DNA of 64,000 bases from Bacillus cereus (GTDB taxonomy: Bacteria > Bacillota > Bacilli > Bacillales > Bacillaceae_G): contig NZ_CP089518.1 of the NCBI RefSeq assembly GCF_025917685.1, positions 1,675,001-1,739,000 of the forward strand, given 5' to 3'. The notes under the pieces are model-generated. The model was not told the DNA's origin. It worked only from the letters and a program-made list of their open reading frames with translations, and did no database searches. The translations under genes and the position numbers were made by a program. How positions within the stretch are numbered: position 1 is the first letter of the stretch; each line of letters starts with the position of its first letter. Shown piece after piece: positions 43,213-53,186 of this stretch.

Positions 43213-43971
43213 TTATAAACAAGATCCTCCGCTCACATCAATCAATTGACCAGTAACCCAGCGGCTGTCTGGGGAAGCAAGAAATGCAGCAGTATCGGCA
43301 ATGTCTTCAACTTCACCTAAGCGATTGAAGGCGGAAATAGTAGTAGCATACTGTTTCATCATTGGATCGCTCAAGAGTTCTGCGTTCATATCTGTTTTAA
43401 TAAATCCTGGAAGTATTGCATTCACTGTTATTCCTTGTGCTCCGAGTTGTTTTGCAAGCGTGAAAGTCATCGTGTTAATTGCACCTTTCGTCATACTATA
43501 TGCAACGAAATCAGGCAAAGAAATGCGGGTGGCAGCTGATGAAATATTAATAATTCGGCTATTATCACGTAAACGTGGTAGTGCTTGTTGAATGATAAAG
43601 AATGGTGCTTTTGCATTTACTGAAACCATTCTATCAAAAAATTGTTCAGTCGTTTCTTCAATAAAGGCACCAGGACCGATTCCAGCGTTGTTTATTAAAA
43701 TATCAAATTGTGTTCCACCAGTTCTTTTTTGTAATTCGTTATCTAAAGAAATATAAAGGTTGTCTACACCGTGTAAAGATTCAAGATTTGCACCGATAGA
43801 AAAAGCTGATCCGCCATTTGATTGAATTTCATGAACAGTTTCTTCAGCATCTTCTTTTCGATTTCCATAATGAACAGCAACTAATGCACCGTCGTTTGCT
43901 AACCGTTTTGCGATAGCACGTCCAATTCCTCGGCTTGCTCCTGTAACTAATGCTATTTTACCTTTTAACAT
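43213..43971 (-). CDS. Short-chain dehydrogenase/reductase
   Basis: A 252-residue NAD(P)-dependent oxidoreductase of the classical SDR family. The cofactor motif TGASRGIG is at residues 10-17, followed by NNAG, the catalytic serine in INISSAAT and the Y-x-x-x-K motif YSMTK. HYGNRKEDAEE in the second strand region favours NADPH. It resembles FabG-like and glucose-dehydrogenase-like SDRs, but no fatty acid genes are adjacent and the substrate is unknown. The ATG follows GAGGAGATGAG. Confidence 0.9.
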   Translation of the reverse strand: MLKGKIALVTGASRGIGRAIAKRLANDGALVAVHYGNRKEDAEETVHEIQSNGGSAFSIGANLESLHGVDNLYISLDNELQKRTGGTQFDILINNAGIGPGAFIEETTEQFFDRMVSVNAKAPFFIIQQALPRLRDNSRIINISSAATRISLPDFVAYSMTKGAINTMTFTLAKQLGAQGITVNAILPGFIKTDMNAELLSDPMMKQYATTISAFNRLGEVEDIADTAAFLASPDSRWVTGQLIDVSGGSCL

Positions 43972-44151
43972 AGTTTTCTCATCTCCTCATAAATTGTATA
44001 TGTTTTTAAGTTGTTTTTCTTTATGTAGTAACGCGAACATACTTAAGTAATGTATGAGTATGTGTAAGAAGTTCATTCCGATTTTGTTTTGAGAAAAAAT
44101 AAATAGATTTCTAGTAAATAGAATGAATTTTAATTTTTTTCTAAAAACATG

Positions 44152-44181
44152 TTGACAATGAAAAGAACCGCGTCCTATAAT
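44152..44181 (+). promoter_or_regulatory. Sigma-A promoter of the ilv operon
   Basis: TTGACA, 18 bases, TATAAT: a near-consensus promoter about 80 bases before the first T-box. The 43972-44151 stretch before it shows no gene. Confidence 0.8.
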
Positions 44182-44199
44182 ACGTGTAACAAATAAAAG

Positions 44200-44525
44200 T
44201 GAATTAAGAATTTTCTAACTTTATATATTGTATATGCAAAGAAGAGGAAAGTAGATGATTATGGTCGTTTCAGAGAGCTACTCCTAGGCTGTGAGAGTAG
44301 TAGCAATCGAATCATTGAAGATCACCTCGGAGCATCGCTTGCGAAAGGGAAACTGAGTAGAGGGCGGCGGCATCGTCTCCGGTAAAAGGACGGAGGTCTG
44401 ATTGGACCTATGAAGCTTATATTTCGTGAGAAGTATAAGGAAGCTGAGTGGTAACGCGAAACTCTCGCCTCAGCAATCAAAGCTACTAATTTGTAGTAGT
44501 TGATTGCTGAGGCGAGAGTTTTTAT
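44200..44525 (+). ncRNA. Ile T-box leader 1 (ATC specifier)
   Basis: Stem I contains TTTCAGAGAGCTACTCC, GGCTGTGAGAG and TTGAAG-ATC-ACCTCGGAGC, with ATC at 44321-44323, hence tRNA-Ile. The T-box copy GAGTGGTAACGCG (44445-44458) differs from the usual GGTACCGCG core. The terminator is a long stem, ACTCTCGCCTCAGCAATCA paired with TGATTGCTGAGGCGAGAGT, then TTTTT (44461-44525). Confidence 0.93.
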
Positions 44526-44559
44526 TTTAAAAAATAGAATAAAAGAATGCGAGGAAGAG

Positions 44560-44834
44560 GAGAGTAAATGATAAAGATTGTTTCAGAGAGCTGCCCAAAG
44601 GCTGTGAGGGTGGTAACAATTGAATCATTGAAAATCACCTCGGAGCACTGCTTTTGAAGTTAGTAAAAAGTAGCGGAGTTGTTTTCCGATAGAAAAACAA
44701 AAGTCTAATTGGACTTGCAGAGCTTATATTTCGTGAGAAGTGTAAGGAAGCTGAGTGGTACCACGATTCCCTCGTCTCAGCAATGGATTGCTACAAGTAT
44801 GTAAGTAATCGATTGTTGAGACGAGTATATTTTT
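44560..44834 (+). ncRNA. Ile T-box leader 2 (ATC specifier)
   Basis: A second complete T-box directly behind the first: TTTCAGAGAGCTGCCC, GGCTGTGAGGG and TTGAAA-ATC-ACCTCGGAGC with ATC at 44634-44636. The T-box sequence is GAGTGGTACCACG near 44753-44765. The terminator pairs CTCGTCTCAGCAAT with ATTGTTGAGACGAG, then TATATTTTT. It is a diverged copy of leader 1, so the pair act in series on the ilv operon. Confidence 0.93.
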
Positions 44835-44866
44835 AAGATTATTATACTGAATATTCTGTTAAAAAT

Positions 44867-44901
44867 ACTCATCTCAGCAATCGATATAGAAATAGATTGC
44901 A
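44867..44901 (+). repeat. Remnant of a third T-box terminator
   Basis: ACTCATCTCAGCAATCGAT resembles the 5' terminator arm of the second leader, and GCAATC/GATTGC still forms a small hairpin. No T-box or stem I accompanies it, so it looks like a leftover of a former third unit or a partial duplication. Confidence 0.5.
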
Positions 44902-44933
44902 AAAATAGAGAGAAAAAAGAGGAGCGATGTGAG

Positions 44934-45833
44934 ATGGGAAACCAGTACATTTACATGAATGGGGAATTTGTAGAAAAAGAAAAGGCAGTTGTTTCAGTAT
45001 ATGATCACGGCTTTTTATACGGGGACGGTGTATTTGAAGGGATTCGTAGTTACGGAGGAAATGTATTTTGTTTAAAAGAACATGTGAAACGACTATATGA
45101 ATCGGCGAAATCTATTTTACTTACAATTCCAATGACGGTAGATGAAATGGAAGAAGCAGTTTTACAAACATTGCAAAAAAATGAATACGCGGATGCCTAC
45201 ATTCGATTAATTGTTTCAAGAGGAAAAGGTGACTTAGGGCTTGATCCGAGAAGCTGTGTGAAACCGAGCGTAATTATCATTGCAGAACAATTAAAGTTAT
45301 TCCCTCAGGAATTTTATGATAATGGACTAAGCGTTGTGTCTGTTGCATCAAGACGTAATACGCCAGACGCATTAGACCCACGCATTAAGTCAATGAACTA
45401 CTTAAATAACGTGCTTGTAAAAATTGAAGCGGCACAAGCGGGAGTGCTAGAGGCTCTTATGTTAAATCAACAAGGATATGTTTGTGAAGGCTCTGGAGAT
45501 AATGTTTTCATTGTGAAAGATGGAAAAGTGTTAACACCTCCTTCGTACTTAGGGGCGCTAGAAGGTATTACGAGAAATAGTGTGATTGAGTTATGTGAGC
45601 GTCTAAGTATTCCGTGTGAGGAAAGGCCATTTACTCGCCATGATGTATATGTAGCAGATGAAGTGTTTTTAACAGGAACTGCAGCGGAACTAATTCCTGT
45701 AGTGAAAGTAGATTCAAGAGAAATTGGAGATGGAAAACCAGGAGATGTAACAAAAAGATTAACCGAAGAATTTAAAAAATTAACGAGAGAAAGAGGAGTA
45801 CGTGTTCCAGGGTTGGCGGAAAGTTTAGCGTAA
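44934..45833 (+). CDS. ilvE: Branched-chain amino acid aminotransferase
   Basis: Fold-type IV PLP transaminase interconverting Val, Leu and Ile with their keto acids. 299 residues. Family marks: YDHGFLYGDGVFEGIRSYGG near residue 25, the PLP-lysine region DPRIKSMNYLNNVLVKIEA, EGSGDNVFIVKDG and the C-terminal FLTGTAAELIPVVKVD. First gene of ilvE-B-N-C-D-A behind two Ile T-boxes, so the whole unit should rise on isoleucine starvation. SD AGAGGAGCGATGTG. The absence of leu genes here suggests the leuABCD genes lie elsewhere in the genome. Confidence 0.94.
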   Translation: MGNQYIYMNGEFVEKEKAVVSVYDHGFLYGDGVFEGIRSYGGNVFCLKEHVKRLYESAKSILLTIPMTVDEMEEAVLQTLQKNEYADAYIRLIVSRGKGDLGLDPRSCVKPSVIIIAEQLKLFPQEFYDNGLSVVSVASRRNTPDALDPRIKSMNYLNNVLVKIEAAQAGVLEALMLNQQGYVCEGSGDNVFIVKDGKVLTPPSYLGALEGITRNSVIELCERLSIPCEERPFTRHDVYVADEVFLTGTAAELIPVVKVDSREIGDGKPGDVTKRLTEEFKKLTRERGVRVPGLAESLA

Positions 45834-45855
45834 ATAGGGAGAGGAGTTAATTGAA

Positions 45856-47571
45856 ATGGAGGAACAGTATACAGCATGCGATGAACTGCAGAGTGAAGAA
45901 GCTACAGGTGCTGGACACGTTATTCAATGTTTGAAGAAATTAGGTGTAACGACCGTTTTCGGTTATCCGGGCGGAGCGATTTTACCAATATACGATGCGT
46001 TATACGAAAGTGGTTTAAAGCACGTGTTAACTCGTCATGAACAAGCTGCAATTCATGCAGCTGAAGGATATGCGAGAGCTTCTGGAAAGGTTGGAGTAGT
46101 CTTTGCTACCTCTGGTCCAGGGGCGACGAATTTAGTTACGGGTTTAGCAGATGCTTATATGGATTCGATTCCTTTAGTAGTCATTACAGGGCAAGTTGCA
46201 ACGCCTTTAATTGGTAAAGACGGATTTCAAGAAGCGGATGTTGTCGGAATTACAGTACCTGTTACGAAGCATAATTACCAAGTTCGTGATGTAAATCATT
46301 TATCAAGAACTGTGCAAGAAGCTTTTTACATCGCCGAAAGCGGGCGACCGGGACCGGTATTAATTGATATTCCAAAAGATGTTCAAAATGCAAATGTAAC
46401 AAGTTTCTTTAATGAAGAAGTGGAGATTCCAGGATATAAACCAGAACCTTTGCCAGACAGTTTGAAACTGAGAGAGGTAGCAAAATCAATTTCAAAAGCA
46501 AAACGCCCACTCCTTTATATCGGGGGAGGCGTCATTCATTCAGGCGGATCTGAAGAACTCATCAAGTTTGCGAAGGAGAATCGTATTCCAGTCGTTTCAA
46601 CTTTAATGGGGCTGGGTGCATATCCGCCGGGAGATCCGTTGTTTTTAGGAATGCTCGGTATGCATGGAACGTACGCTGCAAATATGGCAGTAACAGAATG
46701 TGACTTATTACTGGCGTTAGGTGTTCGTTTTGATGATCGTGTAACAGGAAAATTAGAACTTTTTTCTCCGCATTCGAAAAAAGTACATATTGATATTGAT
46801 CCTTCTGAGTTCCATAAAAATGTAACTGTAGAGCATCCGATTGTTGGTGATGTGAAAAAGGCGCTACATATGCTGTTACATATGTCTATTTATACACAAA
46901 CAGATGAATGGCTTCAAAAACTGAAGAAATGGCAAGAAGAATATCCACTTTCATATAAGCAAAAAGAATTTGAGTTAAAACCACAGCATGTTATCAACTT
47001 AGTAAGTGAATTAACGAATGGTGAAGCGATTGTCACGACAGAGGTAGGACAGCATCAAATGTGGGCTGCTCACTTTTATAAAGCGAGAAAACCACGGACT
47101 TTTCTAACATCAGGGGGATTAGGGACGATGGGATTTGGTTTTCCAGCAGCAATTGGTGCTCAGCTTGCAAAAGAAGAAGAACTTGTCATCTGTATTGCTG
47201 GTGATGCTTCTTTCCAAATGAACATTCAAGAGCTGCAAACAATTGCTGAAAATAATATTCCTGTCAAAGTATTCATCATAAACAACAAATTTTTAGGGAT
47301 GGTAAGGCAATGGCAAGAAATGTTTTATGAAAACCGTTTGTCGGAATCGAGAATTGGGTCACCAGATTTTGTGAAAGTAGCAGAAGCTTATGGTGTAAAA
47401 GGGCTAAGAGCAACAAATTCGTTTGAGGCGAAAAAGGTAATGTTAGAAGCATTTTCTCATGAAGGTCCTGTCGTAGTTGACTTTTGTGTAGAAGAAGGTG
47501 AGAACGTCTTTCCGATGGTTCCGCCAAACAAAGGGAATAACGAAATGATTATGAAGAGGTGGGAAGAATGA
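45856..47571 (+). CDS. ilvB: Acetolactate synthase, large subunit
   Basis: ThDP enzyme making acetolactate or acetohydroxybutyrate for Val/Leu and Ile. 571 residues. The N-terminal domain has GYPGGAILPIYDAL and the catalytic glutamate region RHEQAAIHAAEGYARASGK. The C-terminal ThDP-binding motif is GDASFQMNIQELQTIAENNI (GD-A-S then N-N). The SD is GGGAGAGGAG upstream of the ATG. Its stop overlaps the start of ilvN (ATGA), a sign of translational coupling with the regulatory subunit. Confidence 0.96.
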   Translation: MEEQYTACDELQSEEATGAGHVIQCLKKLGVTTVFGYPGGAILPIYDALYESGLKHVLTRHEQAAIHAAEGYARASGKVGVVFATSGPGATNLVTGLADAYMDSIPLVVITGQVATPLIGKDGFQEADVVGITVPVTKHNYQVRDVNHLSRTVQEAFYIAESGRPGPVLIDIPKDVQNANVTSFFNEEVEIPGYKPEPLPDSLKLREVAKSISKAKRPLLYIGGGVIHSGGSEELIKFAKENRIPVVSTLMGLGAYPPGDPLFLGMLGMHGTYAANMAVTECDLLLALGVRFDDRVTGKLELFSPHSKKVHIDIDPSEFHKNVTVEHPIVGDVKKALHMLLHMSIYTQTDEWLQKLKKWQEEYPLSYKQKEFELKPQHVINLVSELTNGEAIVTTEVGQHQMWAAHFYKARKPRTFLTSGGLGTMGFGFPAAIGAQLAKEEELVICIAGDASFQMNIQELQTIAENNIPVKVFIINNKFLGMVRQWQEMFYENRLSESRIGSPDFVKVAEAYGVKGLRATNSFEAKKVMLEAFSHEGPVVVDFCVEEGENVFPMVPPNKGNNEMIMKRWEE

Positions 47572-47798
47572 GTCATACTTTTTCATTAGTTATTCATAAC
47601 GATCCGAGCGTCTTATTACGCATAAGTGGAATTTTTGCTCGGCGTGGTTATTATATTTCTTCTTTAAATTTAAACGAAAGAGATACAAGTGGTGTTTCTG
47701 AAATGAAACTAACAGCAGTTTGTACTGAAAATGAAGCAACGTTACTTGTCAGTCAGTTGAAAAAATTAATCAATGTACTGCAAGTAAATAAATTATAA
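47568..47798 (+). CDS. ilvN: Acetolactate synthase small (regulatory) subunit, short form
   Basis: A 76-residue protein that is essentially one ACT domain ([36 protein letters not shown]). It would bind IlvB and confer feedback control by branched-chain amino acids. The ATG overlaps the ilvB stop and follows GAGGTGGG. Full IlvN/IlvH subunits have about 160-170 residues with a second C-terminal domain; that domain is missing here, though short single-ACT forms (E. coli IlvM/IlvN of 87-96 residues) exist. So this is a natural short form, not obviously a truncation. Confidence 0.9.
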   Translation: MSHTFSLVIHNDPSVLLRISGIFARRGYYISSLNLNERDTSGVSEMKLTAVCTENEATLLVSQLKKLINVLQVNKL

Positions 47799-47812
47799 GG
47801 AGTGTATGGAAT

Positions 47813-48820
47813 ATGAAAACTTATTATGAGAAAGATGCAAATTTAGAGCTATTAAAAGGGAAAACAGTTGCGGTAGTCGGATATGGATCTCAAGGTCATG
47901 CCCAAGCACAAAATTTACGCGATTCTGGTGTGGAAGTTGTAGTTGGTGTTCGCCCTGGTAAGTCATATGAAGTAGCAAAAGCTGATGGATTTGAAGTAAT
48001 GTCTGTTTCAGAAGCGGTTCGAACCGCACAAGTTGTACAAATGTTATTGCCGGATGAACAGCAAGCATATGTGTATAAAGCAGAAGTAGAAGGAAATCTC
48101 CGTGAAGGACAAATGTTACTTTTCTCACATGGATTTAATATTCATTTCGGCCAAATTAATCCGCCAAGTTACGTAGATGTAGCAATGGTTGCGCCAAAAA
48201 GTCCAGGACATCTCGTTCGCCGTGTATATCAAGAAGGAAATGGTGTTCCGGCATTAGTCGCAGTGCATCAAGATGCAACGGGAACAGCGCTACATGTAGC
48301 ACTGGCATATGCAAAAGGTGTAGGTTGTACACGTGCAGGTGTAATTGAAACGACATTCCAAGAAGAAACAGAAACAGACTTATTCGGTGAGCAAGCAGTG
48401 CTTTGCGGAGGGGTAACAGCACTTGTGAAAGCTGGTTTTGAAACGTTAACGGAAGGTGGATATCGTCCTGAAATTGCATACTTTGAATGCTTGCATGAAT
48501 TAAAGTTAATTGTTGATTTAATGTACGAAGGCGGATTAACGAATATGCGTCATTCTATTTCAGATACGGCAGAGTTTGGAGATTATGTAACAGGATCGAG
48601 AATTGTTACAGATGAAACGAAGAAGGAAATGAAACGTGTTCTTACAGAAATTCAGCAAGGTGAATTCGCGAAAAAATGGATTTTAGAAAATCAGGCGGGG
48701 CGCCCAACGTATAATGCGATGAAAAAAGCAGAACAAAATCATCAGCTTGAAAAGGTGGGGGCAGAACTTCGTGAAATGATGAGCTGGATTCATGCACCGA
48801 AAGAATTAGTAAAGAAATAG
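47813..48820 (+). CDS. ilvC: Ketol-acid reductoisomerase
   Basis: NADPH- and magnesium-dependent isomerisation and reduction of acetolactate or acetohydroxybutyrate. 335 residues, class I short form. The Rossmann motif [17 protein letters not shown] is near residues 22-38, [16 protein letters not shown] follows, and the metal ligands lie in [18 protein letters not shown] and the [18 protein letters not shown] helix. AAGGAGTG precedes the ATG, 14 bases after ilvN. Confidence 0.96.
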   Translation: MKTYYEKDANLELLKGKTVAVVGYGSQGHAQAQNLRDSGVEVVVGVRPGKSYEVAKADGFEVMSVSEAVRTAQVVQMLLPDEQQAYVYKAEVEGNLREGQMLLFSHGFNIHFGQINPPSYVDVAMVAPKSPGHLVRRVYQEGNGVPALVAVHQDATGTALHVALAYAKGVGCTRAGVIETTFQEETETDLFGEQAVLCGGVTALVKAGFETLTEGGYRPEIAYFECLHELKLIVDLMYEGGLTNMRHSISDTAEFGDYVTGSRIVTDETKKEMKRVLTEIQQGEFAKKWILENQAGRPTYNAMKKAEQNHQLEKVGAELREMMSWIHAPKELVKK

Positions 48821-48866
48821 ATTAAGAGAGTATAAGTGAAAAATATGTAAGAGGGGATTTGACAAG

Positions 48867-50540
48867 ATGAGAAGTGACATGATTAAAAAAGGTTTTGATA
48901 AAGCTCCGCATCGTAGTTTATTAAAAGCAACCGGTTTGAAAGATGAAGATTTTGATAAACCGTTTATAGCGATCTGTAATTCTTTTATTGAAATTATTCC
49001 AGGGCATAAGCACTTGAACGAATTTGGAAAACTTGTAAAAGAAGCCGTTCGTGCAGCGGGCATGGTACCATTCGAATTCAATACAATTGGAGTAGACGAT
49101 GGTATTGCGATGGGACATATCGGTATGCGTTATTCGCTTCCGAGTCGTGAAATTATTGCAGATTCAGTAGAAACAGTTGTAAATGCACATTGGTTTGATG
49201 GCATGATTTGCATTCCAAACTGTGACAAAATTACACCTGGTATGATGATGGCGGCTCTTCGTATTAACATTCCAACTGTATTTGTTTCAGGTGGTCCGAT
49301 GGCTGCGGGAAAAACATCTAAAGGAGAAGTTGTTGATTTAAGTTCCGTTTTTGAAGGGGTAGGAGCTTATCAATCCGGGAAAATTTCAGAAGAAGAATTA
49401 AAGGATATCGAAGATCATGGCTGTCCATCTTGTGGCTCTTGTTCGGGTATGTTTACCGCGAATTCTATGAATTGTTTATGTGAAGTGTTAGGTTTAGCTC
49501 TTCCAGGAAACGGTAGTATTTTAGCAATTGATCCAAGACGTGAGGAGTTAATTAAACAAGCAGCAGAGAAATTAAAAATTTTAATTGAGAGAGATATTAA
49601 GCCACGCGATATTGTGACAGAAGAGGCAATTGATGATGCATTTGCACTTGATATGGCGATGGGAGGATCTACGAATACAGTATTACACACGCTAGCGCTC
49701 GCACAAGAGGCAGGATTAGATTACGATATGAACCGTATTGATGCTGTTTCAAGACGTGTACCGCATTTATGTAAAGTAAGCCCTGCTTCTAATTGGCATA
49801 TGGAAGATATTGATCGAGCAGGCGGGATTAGTGCAATTTTGAAAGAGATGAGCAGAAAGGAAGGGGTACTTCATCTAGATCGAATAACTGCTACTGGGCA
49901 AACATTAAGAGAAAACATTGCTGAATCTGAGATTCAAGATAAAGAAGTTATTCATACTCTTGAAAACCCTCATAGTGAGGAAGGGGGATTACGTATATTA
50001 AAAGGAAACCTTGCGAAAGATGGGGCAGTTATTAAAAGCGGAGCAACAGAGGTAAAACGATTTGAAGGACCTTGCGTTATTTTTAATTCACAAGATGAGG
50101 CGCTTGCGGGCATTATGCTTGGAAAGGTGAAAAAAGGAGATGTAGTTGTCATTCGTTATGAAGGGCCAAGAGGCGGACCAGGTATGCCAGAAATGTTAGC
50201 ACCAACATCAGCAATTGCTGGTATGGGGTTAGGAGCAGATGTTGCGCTATTAACGGATGGACGTTTCTCGGGTGCTTCACGTGGTATTTCAGTAGGGCAT
50301 ATTTCACCAGAAGCAGCTGCGGGCGGAACGATTGCACTTCTTAAACAAGGGGATATCGTTTGTATCGATGTTGAGGAGAGATTATTAGAAGTAAGAGTTA
50401 GTGATGAAGAATTAGATAAGCGTAAAAAAGAATGGAAACGACCAGAACCGAAAGTGAAAACTGGCTGGCTTGGGCGTTATGCACAAATGGTAACATCGGC
50501 GAATACAGGTGCAGTCCTAAAAATCCCGAATTTCGATTGA
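48867..50540 (+). CDS. ilvD: Dihydroxy-acid dehydratase
   Basis: Iron-sulfur enzyme dehydrating dihydroxy acids to the keto acids of Val and Ile. 557 residues. Cluster cysteines sit in [11 protein letters not shown] and [20 protein letters not shown]. Conserved [19 protein letters not shown] and [11 protein letters not shown] are near the C-terminus. SD AAGAGGGGA. Placed between ilvC and ilvA in the operon. Confidence 0.96.
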   Translation: MRSDMIKKGFDKAPHRSLLKATGLKDEDFDKPFIAICNSFIEIIPGHKHLNEFGKLVKEAVRAAGMVPFEFNTIGVDDGIAMGHIGMRYSLPSREIIADSVETVVNAHWFDGMICIPNCDKITPGMMMAALRINIPTVFVSGGPMAAGKTSKGEVVDLSSVFEGVGAYQSGKISEEELKDIEDHGCPSCGSCSGMFTANSMNCLCEVLGLALPGNGSILAIDPRREELIKQAAEKLKILIERDIKPRDIVTEEAIDDAFALDMAMGGSTNTVLHTLALAQEAGLDYDMNRIDAVSRRVPHLCKVSPASNWHMEDIDRAGGISAILKEMSRKEGVLHLDRITATGQTLRENIAESEIQDKEVIHTLENPHSEEGGLRILKGNLAKDGAVIKSGATEVKRFEGPCVIFNSQDEALAGIMLGKVKKGDVVVIRYEGPRGGPGMPEMLAPTSAIAGMGLGADVALLTDGRFSGASRGISVGHISPEAAAGGTIALLKQGDIVCIDVEERLLEVRVSDEELDKRKKEWKRPEPKVKTGWLGRYAQMVTSANTGAVLKIPNFD

Positions 50541-50571
50541 GCCAATCTAAAAGAGATAAGGATGATATGAA

Positions 50572-51834
50572 ATGGTGCAGAAAGTAAAGGAGAGAGTGAA
50601 AATTGAAGATATCTTAATGGCTCATAATTGCATGAAAGATATCGTTATTAAAACACCGTTACAACGAGATACAGTTTTATCTGAGAAATATGATTGTGAC
50701 GTTTATGTGAAACGAGAAGACTTACAATTGATTCGATCTTTCAAAATTCGTGGTGCGTATAATTTGATTCAAAGTTTACCGAAAGAAAAGTTACAAAATG
50801 GTGTTGTTTGTGCAAGTGCTGGTAATCATGCGCAAGGGGTAGCTTATACGTGTAATTTATTGAAGATTCCGTCAAAGATTTTTATGCCCACAACGACACC
50901 TAAGCAAAAAGTATCACAAGTCCAATTTTTCGGTGGTGATTTCGCAGAGATTGTATTAGTTGGTGATACATTTGATAGCTCTTTCCAAGAAGCACAGCGC
51001 TATTGTGATGAAAATAAGATGACATTCGTTCATCCGTTCGATGACCCGTATGTCGTTGCTGGTCAAGGAACAGTGGCGGTTGAAATTATGCATGATATGG
51101 AGAAACCAGTTGATTATATCTTTACAGCAATCGGCGGTGGCGGGTTAGCATCAGGTGTTGGTACATATGTGAAAGGTGTTAGTCCTGCTACAAAGGTCAT
51201 TGGTGTAGAACCGATGGGGGCTGCATCTATGAAAGAGGCTTTTCTTCAAAATGAAAATGTGGCATTGGAGAAAATAGATAGTTTTGTTGATGGGGCAGCG
51301 GTTAAAAAGGTAGGAAAGTTAACATTTGAAACTTGTAAAGAGGTAATTGATGATATTGTTTTAGTACCAGAGGGAAAGGTTTGTACGACGATTTTAGAAC
51401 TGTATAAGAAAAATGCAATTGTAGCTGAACCCGCTGGAGCACTTTCTATTGCGGCGCTTGATCTTTACAGGGATGAAATAAAAGGGAAAACAGTTGTATG
51501 TACGCTAAGTGGTGGAAATAATGATATTGATAGAATGCAAGAAATGAAAGAACGTTCCCTCATTTATGAAGGATTAAAGCATTACTTCATCATTGAATTC
51601 CCGCAGCGTTCAGGAGCACTAAGAGAGTTTCTTGATAAGGGATTAGGCCCAGAAGATGATATTACACGATTTGAGTACATTAAGAAACATAATAAAGAAA
51701 ATGGTCCAGCACTAGTCGGTGTAGAATTAAAACATAAAGAAGATTACGAGCAATTAATTACTCGTTTTAAAGAAAATAATATTCAATTTGTGGAGCTCAA
51801 TAAAAATCCTATTTTGTTTGATTTACTTATTTAA
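50572..51834 (+). CDS. ilvA: Threonine dehydratase (deaminase), biosynthetic
   Basis: PLP enzyme producing 2-oxobutyrate from threonine, the entry to isoleucine. 420 residues. The Schiff-base lysine lies in IRSFKIRGAYN near residue 59, the cofactor loop is SAGNHAQGVA, and the glycine-rich GGGGLASGVG follows. A single C-terminal ACT-like domain (HYFIIEFPQRSGALREFLDK) makes it the short regulatory type of Bacillus, not the two-ACT enteric type. Last gene of the ilv operon, followed by a terminator. Its presence explains why Ile and not Leu T-boxes control the unit. Confidence 0.95.
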   Translation: MVQKVKERVKIEDILMAHNCMKDIVIKTPLQRDTVLSEKYDCDVYVKREDLQLIRSFKIRGAYNLIQSLPKEKLQNGVVCASAGNHAQGVAYTCNLLKIPSKIFMPTTTPKQKVSQVQFFGGDFAEIVLVGDTFDSSFQEAQRYCDENKMTFVHPFDDPYVVAGQGTVAVEIMHDMEKPVDYIFTAIGGGGLASGVGTYVKGVSPATKVIGVEPMGAASMKEAFLQNENVALEKIDSFVDGAAVKKVGKLTFETCKEVIDDIVLVPEGKVCTTILELYKKNAIVAEPAGALSIAALDLYRDEIKGKTVVCTLSGGNNDIDRMQEMKERSLIYEGLKHYFIIEFPQRSGALREFLDKGLGPEDDITRFEYIKKHNKENGPALVGVELKHKEDYEQLITRFKENNIQFVELNKNPILFDLLI

Positions 51835-51837
51835 AAG

Positions 51838-51876
51838 AAATAGAAAGAGAGCTATTATTAGCTCTCTTTCTATTTA
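51838..51876. terminator. Bidirectional terminator after ilvA
   Basis: Sixteen-base-pair stem AAATAGAAAGAGAGCT/AGCTCTCTTTCTATTT with a six-base loop; also ends the reverse CapA-like gene. Confidence 0.85.
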
Positions 51877-52973
51877 CGTTTATTTATTATTTTCCCAGTA
51901 TCATCAATTTCTACATCGGTTGAAACCGTTTGTAAATATTGTAGTGCTTTTTTCTTTTCTTCTTCATTTACAGGAGAAACTTGGTTGTTGCGAATGATGT
52001 ACGGGTTAAATGACATTTGGACATCATTTCCTTTAAAGGTTAAAGTTAATACGCCAGTTTCGGCGCTTTTTCCATTCACATAACTTGGGAATAAAAAGTT
52101 TCCTAATGAGTAAGCGATAGGAACTTTATTATAATACTCAAACCCTTGTAACCAATGTGGATGACTGCCGACAATTGCGTCAGCTCCTGCTTCAACCATT
52201 TTAGGTACATATTGTTTTTGATATTCTATTGGACGATTTGATTTTTCAACGCCCCAATGCATATAAACGATTACATAATCAGCATCTTTCTTTTGCTCTT
52301 GAATCGTTTTTGTTACAAGATCTAAATCATATCCGTTCGTAACGCCAGGCTTATTTTCACCAGCTACCCAATTAAAGTTAGGCATAAATCGAACGAAGGA
52401 AAGAAACTTAAACTTTTTTCCTTTTACAGTTAGTTCACGAGAGGTATAAGCATCCTCAGCATTTTTTCCGGCTCCAGTGTAAGGTAGTTTTAATTTTTCG
52501 ACGTGAGAAATGGTGTCTAGTAGTCCATCTTGTCCATAATCAAGCGTATGGTTATTGCCAATATTGACAATATCGTATCCAGTATTTTTTATTGCTTGTA
52601 GTGTGGATGGGTCACTTTTAATCCAAAATTGTTGTCCAGGTACTTTTTTTTCTCTCGTTGTAAATGCTGACTCTAAATTAATAAAAGAAATATCAGCTTT
52701 TGTTATTTCTTCTTTTACATGTTGGAATGGATAATCAGCCCCATTTTTTTCGATTACGGGACGTAATTGCCAATCGAACATTGTATCACCAGAGAAGGTG
52801 AGTGTGATTTCAGGCTCTTCTATTTTCTTTTCGCTTTTTGAAGCTGTTTTACTAGATTTGTTTTGCATATCAGGTTTGTCTTTCGCTTTTGAAATAAAAG
52901 AGTAGTTGATTAATAAAACAATTGGTGTAATGAAAAAGGCTATTAACAGAAATCGTTTTAGTAAAATTTTCAT
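51870..52973 (-). CDS. CapA-family secreted metallophosphatase-like protein
   Basis: 367 residues with an N-terminal signal anchor (FLLIAFFITPIVLLINYSF), a Lys/Ser-rich linker, and a PGA-synthesis CapA/PgsA-type domain. The calcineurin-like metal motifs are SGDTMFD, NLESAF, NIGNNHTLDYG, YMHWGVE and GSHPHWLQG. Known CapA proteins take part in poly-gamma-glutamate capsule export, but no capBCE genes are adjacent, so this is a stand-alone paralogue with unknown substrate. The ATG follows AAGGGAAGG. Confidence 0.9.
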   Translation of the reverse strand: MKILLKRFLLIAFFITPIVLLINYSFISKAKDKPDMQNKSSKTASKSEKKIEEPEITLTFSGDTMFDWQLRPVIEKNGADYPFQHVKEEITKADISFINLESAFTTREKKVPGQQFWIKSDPSTLQAIKNTGYDIVNIGNNHTLDYGQDGLLDTISHVEKLKLPYTGAGKNAEDAYTSRELTVKGKKFKFLSFVRFMPNFNWVAGENKPGVTNGYDLDLVTKTIQEQKKDADYVIVYMHWGVEKSNRPIEYQKQYVPKMVEAGADAIVGSHPHWLQGFEYYNKVPIAYSLGNFLFPSYVNGKSAETGVLTLTFKGNDVQMSFNPYIIRNNQVSPVNEEEKKKALQYLQTVSTDVEIDDTGKIINKRK

Positions 52974-53186
52974 AAATACCTTCCCTTTTGAATTTATCCC
53001 GCAAGTAGATTAACAATGAATCTACTAAAAGAAATCGGTCTTTGTATAGTAACAAAAAAATAGCGGGTTATATAGTAGAAATTGTTTGTTAATATTCACA
53101 ATATTAAGTTAACATATAGATAACCTGTAAATCAATGTATAAACCAAAATATAGAAATAAAGAATTCGAAGGGTGAAGAATGAGAA

